Shown in pieces: positions 11,285 through 22,300 of a stretch of 64,000 nt of DNA (positions within the stretch are counted from its first letter, which is position 1; each line of letters opens with the position of its first letter). The stretch is taken from the NCBI RefSeq assembly GCF_001039355.2, contig NW_019773981.1, positions 293,448 to 357,447 of the forward strand, read 5' to 3'. Both the position numbers and the translations under genes were made by a program. Under the pieces are notes generated by a model that saw only the letters and a program-made list of their open reading frames with translations, was not told the DNA's origin and made no database searches. The DNA comes from Lingula anatina. Lineage: Eukaryota; Brachiopoda; Lingulata; Lingulida; Lingulidae.

Positions 11285-14200
11285 TTAAATAATATTAAAT
11301 GCTATCAACCCGACTGCCATTCCTGTCATTATGACAAAGATGATATCAACCTTCTCGAAAAAAGAAGCAGAATTGACGTTGGCCGCCTTCGTCACAAACC
11401 AAGTAGTGGCATCTGGCGGCTGAATTGATGCGCAGTTATGGGCTTTATCACGAATCACGCGCAGAGGAAAGGCGTTCCCCTTGTATGTGTAAGCCACTGT
11501 CTCAGATTCGATCCGATCCTGCAGTGAAGCAAACAAACTGAAACCTTCGTCATAATTACGGATATATTTGGCCAAGAGAAGATTAAGGCTTAACTGAACT
11601 ACGAATTGTGATTCCTCTCGATCGCGTGGGTAGACGGTGCTAGAGGAGATATTCTTAACAAGGCAACTGTAAGGTTTTTGACCCATCCTTTGTGGTCGCC
11701 AAGTTTTACTGTTGTCATTACCTAAAAGGTTTACAAGATTCTGTGGGAAACGAAAAGATTTACAGGCATCAAACACCTCAGCGATGGTGTCATTTCCGGT
11801 GACCATGAAATCGATAACCAGCTTGTACAACACGTTGACAAGAGAAAGGAAAGGTGACGCGCACACTTCCGGCATCTTTTCACTTGGGCAGGTCATCTGA
11901 AAAAGAAAAAACAAAACATTTTTGCACTCATTTAGAGCAATTCGTTTAAGCAGTGAGCAATGTTTACTTGCCAGTCATTCAGAACGCCATGTCTTCCTGT
12001 ATATTTCAGAAGGAACTATCGATGGGTTTTACTTGAGTTTTTTTTTCTTATTATTCAGCCTTTGCATTTAATATGGAATATTTTGGTTTCAAAGTTGTGC
12101 CTAGGTAAAATGTATTAATTATTTCTAAAAACGTGTATTTCATGCGAATGACGAGAATAGATAAATGTGTTGTCTTTGATGTCTTACAATGCTTGTGTTG
12201 GAGTTACACGATTCTAGTGGTTCCGGTGTTGTTGGATCCACAAGCGCTGAAAACGCCACAGGATTAAACTTCTTAACATCCGACTCGCCTGAATAGTATA
12301 CAAATAGCATTTCAACATACGTATATATACATGTATATGGGGTCATCAGGGAACTAAGTAATGAGAACTTTTGTTTTTTATATGTGCGATAAATATAGAA
12401 TTATCGCACACATAAACAAGGTACATGTACCAAAGCTGTCAAATGTACTTACAAAAAGCAGAAAATAATGATGCAAAAATACGTTATTTTGACAATTTTG
12501 ATGCATTATTACAAAATCACACCAAAATTTTACTACAGACAAGATATAACACGGACATTAAGAATGTATAACAAGCTTAAGACTTCAGGCCCATGGAAGT
12601 TCAAGTTCACGCTTTAAAAATGCCAGAATAAGAAAAAAGAAATCATCACAAAAATGCATTAATTCAAGAAAAATAATCCCATCGATCTGGTTTTCAAATA
12701 TCAGATGTATGGTAATCCTAAGAATCATTCCTGTTAGTTAAAAAATAAGAAGTAACACAGTCTTCTTTCATAATGTTTCTGATGGCAGTGCACAAAGTAG
12801 GCTTTTGTCAATTTGATGCAATATTGTTTAATTCATATTGCATAATTTAAAACACAATCACCACCAATTTATAATCACCTACTATACGTAGCATGCATGC
12901 ATGCATTCAGAAAATGTACTTCAATTCGACTTCATGCTCGTGGGAGTTGTAAGGTCCCCATTGGAAATGCCAATCTGTGAAAACTAAAAATTTCACAAAG
13001 AGCTTCATCTAAGCTTTCATTCCTATGCATCAATTCAGTAACTTTGATAATGAAAAGTTTTAATAAAATTTATGGTTTTCTTTTAATGGTCACTCTGGCG
13101 ACTGTACCCAAAATAATTTTTTTTTCAGTTTTGATGCAATATTACATAACGCTTAATAGCATAATCACCACCAATTTTTAATTATGCACTGCAATTATCA
13201 TAGATATTTGGAAAATAAGATTAGCAAGGGTCTTCAGGCCCAGGGAAGTTCAGAGTCACTTTCTGAAAATGTCAATATCAGGCCTCATAAACGATAATTG
13301 CCGTTTCCTAGAACGAGCATCAGATTCCCTAGCGCAAACGCCAATATTAACGAGCCCCACCTCAGATAACAAGCACGACGTAAAGTTAGCGAGCACAAAC
13401 TTAGCATTTCCAAGCACTATCAATTTGTCCAGCTTCCATCGGGGCCCCCGGCTGCTTAAATACGGGTCCTTTTTAAGAACTAGGGACTATTTCAAGATGG
13501 CGGAAGATACAAGAGACATAACGGTGGAACTTTCAGAGATTTCTGGGCTCAAACGCCTTTCTGTCTCTTTGACGAAAGAGAAAGGATTTTCAACGTCCAC
13601 GCCACGGCCAGATATAGTGGCTAGATCATTAGTAATAGATTTTGAAAGAACGCAAATGATAAATTGGACGCAAGTAACAAATGATTCATCGACTATTTTC
13701 ACCGACTCAGAAATATCTGTTTCCATGTATCAATATTTTAACTTGTGCAAAATAAACGTAGAATATATAAAAAATTCTCAAAACAAACCAAACTACTGCA
13801 TTAGTATATTCCACTATCCATACAGCAGCAATGCGTTCTCGACAACCTTCGGCTAATACGGAACATACCGAACGGGTAGATAAGCGGATCAACGGCTAGT
13901 GCTTGGAAACGCTTAGTTAGTGCTCGTTAACTCAAGGAGTTATAACAGAAATGTTATAACTCCTTGGTTAACTTAACGTTGTGCTTGTTAATCTGAGGTG
14001 GGGCTCGTTAATATTGGCGTTTGCGCTCGGGAATCTGAGGCTCGTGGTGGGAAACGCCCAATCCGTTTATGAGGCCTGAATATGTGAAAAATTAACATTT
14101 CACAAACTAACTGAATAACTTCCAGAAAAGGACACCAATTCTTAATATATCATAAAAATATTGATCACTCTTGTACGTGTGAAGTCAATTGGCAAATCGG

Positions 14201-16200
14201 TTTTCCTTAAAACGTATCATCTGCATTTGCATATTTGCTGGAAAAAAGCAAAAAAAAAAAAAAGCATAACTTTTAGATAATTTGCCGGATCAGGCCCGTT
14301 TTCGAACTCGACCTGTATTGTAAAAATAATCAACAGTTCCGTAAGTTTGAAGACAAAAAGGTAAACGGTTTTCCACTTATCGTGTTATCACGATCCTAAT
14401 TGAAAGTTCTGAGCGAGGACGGCGACGATAGACGCAGGTGACGGGCTATATAAAAAAACAAAAGTTCTTATTACTGTTGACACAAAATGACGTTTGTGTC
14501 GACTAAAGCAAATGTTGCTTCACTCTAAAATGAAAAATAGGCAATGCATTTCTCTCCCCTTTTTCAATTTGTAGGTTGAGATCGATACAATCCAGCGTAA
14601 TGTTTCAAACAAAGCAACAAAGCCGTCAAATGGGCAGAATTTTAAATATCAAAACTGAAAAAAAAAAGCAGTCAGTTTGATGCAATGTTACAACAATGAC
14701 TTGTCTAATTATGTAGCGGACATTCAGAAAATGTAACTTGCATTGAACATTAGATCAGGAGACTTAAAAGTCAGTTTAAAACACCAGTTTAAGAAAAAAT
14801 CACAAAAAGCTTAAGAACTAAGGAGAAAACAACCCAGTCAGGCATGTTTTTGAAGTGCATCTCAGTTATATCAATCCTAAAGGTTTGATAATAATGATAA
14901 GCATCATGGCTCTAATTCTGTTTGTTAACGAGTAAAAATTCCTGAAAAGTGCACGGCGGCAGCCACCGGTGGTCATATGCCCGGACACATTGCGTCTGCC
15001 CAGTAAAGTATGCTATTACAAAACTGATCTACATGAAAAAAAAACAACAATAAATATTTACTTACTGTTTCCAGGGCAATAACCAAATGAGGGCGTATGA
15101 GTGTATCTGCAGAGCCAACAGAAATGATTTCTGGCATAAAAAGCTTCAGTGGTGTGAGGCATTACATGCGTGATAGCCGTAATTGAAGTGTTGCCGCAAA
15201 GTCCACGGTAAGGAGAATCTCTGTAGCACTCGTTTGGGTTACCGCTAAAGAGTATACCTTGCCCGTGACTGTTGGAGATACTGTCTATGCACGGTCTACC
15301 AGGGATTCCATCTGGTTCATAGAATTTACCATGGCAATCCGGAAGTCCATGCACTGCTTCTAATATGGACGTCACACTTCTAGCTTTCATTGCAAAGGCG
15401 TCATAGTTCGACAGAATGCACTCTACGGTCATGGTCCAGGATTTGTACTGATTGACGCCATGGCACATGGCACAGAAGGAATTCCGGAAAGTGAACCCTG
15501 AGACTGGGTCAGACACAGGCACTATCAATCTTGCCTCGATAGTAGAGTTCGGGTTCTCACAGTTTTCCCGGATCTCATCGTCAAACCAATTCCCTGGGCA
15601 TGCTTTTATCATCCAGAAGAACCTACTGGACACCAGACGACCTCTTCTTTTTTTAGTTATCTGCGAACGACATTCCAAGTCATCGGCTCCCACGATTATT
15701 GGTGGCGACGATGAGGGAGAAGTGTTGGTGTTAGCACTTATGTCTCTTTCGTTGCACTGCAGATTAGAAGCCAAACAGCAATCACCTAGGGCATGGCACA
15801 CGTCATCGCAATAACATGAAATGTAGATACTGTGACCAAGTTCCTTATCAAAGGGTTCCACGAGGGCGCAGAACCGCTGACGAGCTACTGGCGAAGGCAA
15901 CGCCCTGTTGCCCCATGGGTTTGGAGAGGTTGTGGATTCGCCATGTTCAGTAGCTGTGGTGGCCGAAGAAGATCCCAAAGGAGTTTGAGGAACTGGTGTG
16001 GTCACAGGCAAAGGATGACTTAATGTCTCGTTGTCAAGGACTGGTGGCATTGGGGGAGTTTGTAGCTGATTTGGAGTAGAACTCGTAGTGGTGATCTGGT
16101 CAGCTCCGCCTGTGCCTCTGACCTGTGACCCGTTTATTAGTGCGAGCCCCAGCAAAAGTAGAACGGTGCCCATCAGTAAATTCAAAAGAGACTGAAACAT
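11285..16200 (-). CDS. Somatomedin-B-like secreted/GPI-anchored protein, three exons
   Basis: Join of 16200-15066, 12288-12188 and 11896-11285 on the minus strand. Both introns are GT-AG and the frame is preserved, giving 615 residues. Residues 1-25 form a signal peptide (FQSLLNLLMGTVLLLLGLA core), followed by a Ser/Thr/Pro-rich stretch to about 105. A Cys-rich module at about 110-155 has the CYCDDVCHALGDCC pattern of somatomedin-B domains, but only seven of the usual eight cysteines. The rest is a Cys-containing ectodomain resembling the extracellular part of somatomedin-B-bearing, Methuselah-like receptors in invertebrates (recalled similarity, not searched). The protein ends in a hydrophobic run (VDIIFVIMTGMAVGLIAFNI) with no cytoplasmic tail, after small residues NVNSAS, which suggests GPI anchoring. 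There is no seven-helix domain. Ligand and function are unknown. Intron 1 (2.8 kb) holds repeats and a TIR element. Confidence 0.75.
13278..14079. mobile_element. 802-bp TIR element in intron 1 of the somatomedin-B-like gene
   Basis: The left end TCAGGCCTCATAAACG and the following ~115 bp (to about 13397) are mirrored by the right end, which closes with CGTTTATGAGGCCTGA at 14079. Both arms include CAAACGCCAATATTAACGAG. Each side is flanked by ATA (13275-13277 and 14080-14082), consistent with a 3-bp target duplication. A sister copy of the host repeat near 12967 reads straight through the corresponding site. The right arm also contains a perfect 13-bp hairpin (AAGGAGTTATAAC and its complement, 13935-13966). 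The element is non-autonomous, with no transposase seen. Confidence 0.75.
13497..13856 (+). other. Open frame inside the TIR element, possibly captured coding sequence
   Basis: From an ATG in good context (AAGATGGCGG) this frame reads MAEDTRDITVELSEISGLKR and continues without stops for 120 codons. The frame is actually open from 13269 through the left terminal repeat. Composition is protein-like up to about codon 75 and then becomes AT-rich. I recognise no domain. It could be a captured exon fragment, a small element-encoded protein or chance. Confidence 0.25.
15066..16200 (-). other. Exon 1 of the somatomedin-B-like gene
   Basis: This exon encodes residues 1-378 plus one base of codon 379. 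It holds the signal peptide, the Ser/Thr/Pro-rich linker, the somatomedin-B-like module and the first large part of the Cys-rich ectodomain. The donor on the minus strand is GGAAACA|GTAAGT. If the donor is ignored the frame stops two codons later at 15058, so an intronless reading would give a truncated 380-residue product. The recovered exons 2 and 3 in matching phase make the spliced form more likely. Confidence 0.75.
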
Positions 16201-16959
16201 ACTTCCCTAAAAAGATAAAATATATCATTTTATATGTACGTGAATATGTAAAATTTTGATTCACTCGAGTCCCGTATACATGGTATATTATTAAGGACCT
16301 GGTCTGTTGTGCGTTAGACCCCCTTTACACGGTACGCAACATTTGTGCGACTGTGGAACTAGCCAGAACGACGTGTCGGGCTCAAAGGAGGTACGGTGTT
16401 CGCTAAAATCGCACAAGGGTGCAAAACAGGATGTTCTGACGCCACGCGACTGAAGCCCATACACTCGTCATCACCTACGCCACTTTTCGTGATAAAATAA
16501 GGGATGGAGTCGTGCCCAATACCGATTGCTATCTCAACTCAAGATAAAAAGGTGTTAAACGCACGATTAAAGGTACATACGAACCGAGCATCGGTGGAGC
16601 GTGGTTTCCATGTAAACCACTTCTACTAGATTCTTATATGACTCAATTAAATTCGACATGCCAAGGGATAAACTGAATAGATCACTCGATCAGCCATAAA
16701 AGACCTTTAGACTGCTCCTTTCTTAAAATTTTTGGTTGTAAATTTAACCTACTTTCGTGACCTACTTTCCTGCCCCATTGACATACCTGTACAGCTTAGA
16801 ATGCCAGCAGAAAAATCCGTTGAAACATCATTTTCGGGTAAAATTAAACAATGCCTTTCGGTAATTCTCTTAGTTATATTACTTGAAACTATATGCTGGC
16901 ATTTTGTTGGTTTTTGTGACAAAAAATTGACTTTGTATGCATATTTAACGTCTTGAAAT
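16201..16959. other. Upstream flank of the somatomedin-B-like gene
   Basis: Non-coding sequence upstream of the minus-strand start codon; it should contain the promoter and 5' leader. About 350 bp next to the gene recurs at 19805-20165 with few differences. The segment from about 16560 to 16950 is missing from that second copy. No core promoter motif is assigned. Confidence 0.5.
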
Positions 16960-19547
16960 AAAACGCCGATATTTTATATTTTCGGGGTATTTTTTATTTT
17001 TTTACAGCACTGCATTATTAAATAATTAGATGCAGGAAAATCTGTATGATCTTAAACCCTTTTAGAAACCTTAACTTTTGCTATTGTACCCGGTATGATA
17101 TAATATAATATAAACATTTTTTCAGCTGTGCGTATAGGAAAATGCCTGGGTAATGCTATTTGTAATTAATGATTGACGGAAAGAGGCTCACTAATGGACA
17201 ATGTGTCGTGTTCGACATAAGAGCCATAAACATATTTTCATTCATAACACATCGTCGTTAAGAAGATACAGTTTTTACCAAGGATAAAAAGAGAGGTTGA
17301 CAGATCTTTTTACAAGTAAACTTATACAAAACTTGGACCCATTAAAATGAATGCAATGACGAATAAAAAGTTTTATTCCCCATAGGAGTAACGCAGCATT
17401 CTCTAGTGACACGAATTACTAGATGACAGTCATTATTTTTTCACCTTTAAGGGCAAACGGTTATATCAAGAACAAATTAGGATGTCCCATTTTATAATGT
17501 TATAAATCCCATGAACACAGTTTATTGATAAAAGCCGAATTAATTTCTTTGCTATTAAAGTCTTAATGGCATATATGTCCAAATTAAATGTTTGAATAGC
17601 TTTATGTAGTCTCACTTCGTATCTACAAAACACATACAGGAGAATAGTGTTGATATTATGTGCACTGGTAAGCGAAGTAGAGACAGAAAATGATATTTCC
17701 AACAAAATCGGTACTGAAATAGATACTCCACCGGGTTTTTGAAGGAAAATAACAGTCATAATTCTTTCGCCTGCATCCACATTTGAGATCGGTAAAAGAT
17801 GCTTGAAAAGGTGATAAAAGGAAATACGTGCATGTGACGCCATCCAGGTTTTCAGTTCGCTCTTTATCACCCCATTCAGTTTTGCAGAAAACTGCTACAT
17901 CTTCGTTGGCACTTAACACGAAACAGTTTGTCTTTGAATTTCTCTTTCTACCCTTTTTTCTTTTTTCGTTTTCTTTCTTTCTTTTTTTTTTATTTTTTTT
18001 TTTTTGGTCAAATTTTGTTTTGAGTTGGTTAGATCTGTTCAGACCTATGGTACTGGGAAATGGAATATATTTCTTTTTTTTTAAATCTCTACCTTATCCT
18101 TTTCTAGATTTGTGATTTTCCTACACACTCCAGTCCATAAAATAAAAATAAAAGCTGGTAAAAGAAAATAACCGAATGAAAGACGTGTACTTGAAAGAGA
18201 AAAGGTACATGTAGTATCGTTGTATTTGAGTAGGGGTTTTGAAAAATGGTCTCGTTAAATGACCAAATCTCTGTGACATTAGGATAAATGAGCAAACTTG
18301 TGAACATGCTTATACTCGGCTATTTGAAAGAGAGAACTTAGCACCGTTGACAAAGTTTTGATTCTCAATGTAGCAGATAGTTGATCTGCACACAAATAAT
18401 CTGACAGGGATATTCAGGGAAACTCGAGTTTGATTATTATTTAAGATATATTATATCTTTATTTGTGAAAAAAAAATATATATATTAACGACTGGGTGTA
18501 GCTTAACGGGTGATAATGACTCATCACAAATGATTACTTTCAGTGATCTAGTTTTCTCCTTACTACTCAAATATTGAGAAGCATTGAAAATTGTTCTTAA
18601 TTCCCAAGTAATTTCAAAGTGTAAGGAATAGTTTCTTTCATCAAAGGAAATAACACATATGCCTCACAGCTAATTTCGCGTTGTGTCCTGTGAAGTTGTT
18701 GTAGATATCTTTGCAAGCTGTGGGTTAGCCAAAATCTAGTTTATAATACTCCCGTGCATGCCTTTTTTGGATAATAAATAACTCTTAAGTGATCATTGAC
18801 AAAATTTCTTAGCATTTACACAAATGTCATCTCACCGATGACGTCATGATTAAAATATTAATTCAAGGGGATAAATATGCAAAATCGGTTTCTCAAATGT
18901 CTATTTATCTCAGCACCCACGAACACCATTTCAACGCAAATTAAATGAAACTTCTCGTACACTTGATCATAAACCCTTTGAGTACTTTTATATTGGTGTA
19001 CAAAATTGTTGCATAATATAATATAATATAATATAATATAATATAATATAATATAATATAATATAATATAATATAAAGAGCGCATATAGGTAAATGCCTA
19101 AGTAATGCTATTTCTAATTAATGATTGACGAAAAAAGAGGCTCACTAATGGACAATGTGTCGTGCCAGACATAAAAGTAATAAAGATATTTCATGAGGTC
19201 ATATTATATAACGTGTCATCGTCGAAGAGTTCTTGAGTAAAATGACGGCTTCTTTGTACAGCACCGATTTAAAGCAATTAACTCTGCAAATTAAAATAAT
19301 CAACATTTGTATTTATCGCGTCATTGACGCTTAGTTAGTTTGATATAAGGAGAGCGCTCGAGAGAGTGAGGAGAGAAGAACACTAAGAACTCGGACGTAA
19401 ATACGGACAGTTAAGAGTTGTAGATTTCACTTAGAACATGAAGTTACAGCACGAGCGTCCACAAATAAACCGTTTAACTGGTCATTATGTGGACTTGGGG
19501 TTTTCTTTGTGCGACCGTACGTAAATCTGACACGAATCGTGGATTCT
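16960..19547. repeat. Dispersed repeat block, copy B
   Basis: Shares order and sequence with 20225-22300 and with the first 1.7 kb of block A. It contains the GGACAATGTGTCGTG segment, the GAGATCGGTAAAAGATGCTTG segment (17786), a TGACGTCA palindrome (18839-18846) and an ATAAT array (19015-19074). It ends abruptly at the TTAAGGCCGGTGA sequence before the n at 19560. Confidence 0.7.
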
Positions 19548-19559
19548 TAAGGCCGGTGA

Positions 19560-19560
19560 N
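19560..19560. other. Assembly join (single n)
   Basis: One n separates a broken repeat copy from sequence that starts in the middle of a duplicated coding exon. Together with the n at 24532 it delimits a ~5-kb piece (19561-24531) that looks like a separately assembled contig. Confidence 0.7.
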
Positions 19561-19804
19561 CGGTGGCCGAAGAAGATCCCAAAGGAGTTTGAGGAACTGG
19601 TGTGGTCACAGGCAAAGGATGACTTAATGTCTCGTTGTCAAGGACTGGTGGCATTGGGGGAGTTTGTAGCTGATTTGGAGTAGAACTCGTAGTGGTGATC
19701 TGGTCAGCTCCGCCTGTGCCTCTGACCTGTGACCCGTTTATTAGTGGGAGCCCCAGCAAAAGTAGAACGGTGCCCATCAGTAAATTCAAAAGAGACTGAA
19801 ACAT
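19561..19804 (-). pseudogene. Broken copy of somatomedin-B-like gene exon 1 (5' part only)
   Basis: The minus-strand reading starts at 19804 and encodes the same signal peptide and Thr/Pro-rich linker as residues 1-81 of the gene at 11285-16200, with one visible residue change (Ala to Pro in the signal peptide). It then stops at the n. The cysteine-rich module and everything after are absent. The upstream ~350 bp is copied too. It is either a true partial tandem duplicate or an alternative haplotype placed beside its allele. Confidence 0.8.
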
Positions 19805-22300
19805 ACTTCCCTAAAAAGATAAAATATATCAATTTATATATATGTACGTAAATATGTAAAATTTTGATTCACTCGAGTCCCGTATACATGGTGTATTATT
19901 AAGGACCTCGTCTGTTGTGCGTTAGACCCCCTTTACACGGTAAGCAACATTTGTGCGACCGTGGAACTAGCCAGAACGACGTGTCGGGCTCAAAGGAGGT
20001 ACGGTGTTCGCTAAAATCGCACAAGGGTGCAACACAGGATGTTCTGACGACACGGGACTGAAGCCCATACACTCGTCATCACCTACACCACTTTTCGTGA
20101 TAAAATTAGGGGTGGAGTCGTGCCCTATATATAGCGATTGCTATCTCAACTCAAGATAGAAAGATGTTAAACTGACGATTAACGGCTTGAGCTGTCTATG
20201 ACTTATGCTTAGCAACGAGAAATAAAACGTCGATATTTTATATTTTCGGGATTTTTTTTACAGCACTGCATTATTTAATAATTAGATGCAGGAAAATCTG
20301 TAAGATCTAAAACCCTTTTAGAAACCTTAACTTTTGTTGTTCTACCCAGTATGATATAATACTATAAACATTTTTTTCAGCTGCGCGTATAGGAAAATGC
20401 CTGGGTATTGCTATTTGTAATTAATGATTGACGGAAAAAAAGCTCACTAATGGACAATGTGTCGTGCCTGACATAAGGGCCATAAACATATTTTCATACA
20501 TGACACATCGTCGTTAAGAAGAAACAGTTTTTACCAAGGATAAAAAGTGAGGTTGACAGATCTTTTTACGAGTAAACTTATACAAAACTTGGACCCATTA
20601 AAATGAATGCAATGACGAATAAAAAGTTTCATTCCCCATAGGGGTAACGCAGCACTCTCCAGTGACACGCATTACTAGATGACAGTCATTATTTTTTCAC
20701 CTTTAAGGGCAAACAGTTATATCAAGAACAAATTAGGATGTCCCATTTTATAATGTTATAAATCCCATGAAGACAGTTTATTGGTAAAAGCCGAATTAAT
20801 TTCTTTGCTAAAAAAGGTTTAATGGCATATATGTCCAAAGAAAATGTTTGAATAGCTTTATGTAGTCTTCATTCGTATCTACAAAACACAGGAGAATAGT
20901 GTTGATATTATGTGCACTGGTAGGCGAAGTAGGGAGAGAAAATGACATTTCCAACAAGATCGGTACTGAAATACACAGGGTTTTTGAAGGAAAATAACAG
21001 TCATAATTCTTTCTTTGAGATCGGTAAAAGATACTTGAAAAGGTGATAAAAGGAAATACGTGCATGTGACGCCATCCAGGTTTTCGGTTCGCTCTTTATC
21101 ACCCTCTTCAGTTTTGCAGGAACGTGCTACATCTTCGTTGGCAGTTTCTGTCTTTGAATTTCTCTTTCTATTCTTTTTTCCTTTTTTCGTTTTCTTTTCT
21201 TTCCTTCTTTCTTTTTTCTTTCTTTTTTTGGTCAAATTTTGTTTTGAGTTGGTTAGATTTTTTCAGACCTATGGTACTGGGAAATGGAATATATTTCTTT
21301 TTTTCAATCTCTACCTTATCCTTTTCTATATTCGTGATTTTCCTACACACTCCTGTCCATAAAATAAAAATAAAAGCTGGTCAAAGAAAATAACCGAATG
21401 AAAGACGGGTACTTGAAAGAGAAAAGGTAGGATCGTTGTATTTGAGTAAGGTTTTTGAAAAATGGTCTCGTTAAATGACCAAATCTCTGTGACATTAGTA
21501 TAAATGAGCAAAATTGTGAACATGCTTAGACTCGGCTATTTGAATGAGAAAACTTAGCACCGTTGACAAAGTTTTGATTCTCAATGTAGTAAATAGCTGA
21601 TCCGCACACAAATAATCTGACAGGGATATTCATGATTAACCGAACTCGAGTTTTATTTTTATTTAAGATATATTATATCGTTATTTGTGAAAAAAATATT
21701 AACGACTGAGTATAACTTAACGGCTGATCATGACTCATAAAGGATTACTTTCAGTGATCTAGTTTTTTGCTTACTACTGAAATATTGAGAAGCATTGAAA
21801 ATTGTTCATAATTTCCAAGTAATTTCGAAGTGTAAGGAATAGTTTCTTTCATCAAAGGAAGTAACACATATGCCTCACAGCTAATTTCGCGTTGTGTTCT
21901 GTGAAGTTGTTGTAGATATCTTTGCAAGCAGTGGGTTAGCCAAAAAATACTTATAATACTCCCGTACATGCCTTTTTTTTTATAATAAATAAATCTTAAG
22001 TGATCATACACAAATGTCATCTCACCGATGACGTCATGATAAAAATATTAATTAAAGGGGATAAATATGCAAAATCGGTTTCTAAAATATCTATTTATCT
22101 CAGCACCCACGAACACCGTTTCAACTATTAAAAACTAAATGAAACCTCTCTTATATTGGTGTACCTAACTGTTACATAATATAATATGATATAATATAAT
22201 ATAATATAAAGATTATTTCAACTGTGCATATAGGTAAATGATTGACGAAAAAGAGGCTCACTAATGGACAATGTGTCGTGCCCGAAGGGTAATAAAAATA

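Larger units (their letters stand above)
12475..14900. repeat. Four diverged copies of a ~330-bp intronic repeat
   Basis: Copies begin near 12475, 12810, 13125 and 14665. Each starts with a TTTGATGCAATATTAC-like motif, and the best copies follow with ATAATCACCACCAATTT. A CAGGCCCATGGAAGTTCA-type segment, a CAGAAAATGTACTT-type segment and an AAAATCACAAAAA-type segment also recur. The third copy is split by the TIR element at 13278-14079. The array lies within intron 1 of the somatomedin-B-like gene and the intron sequence just downstream. No coding content is seen. Confidence 0.55.
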
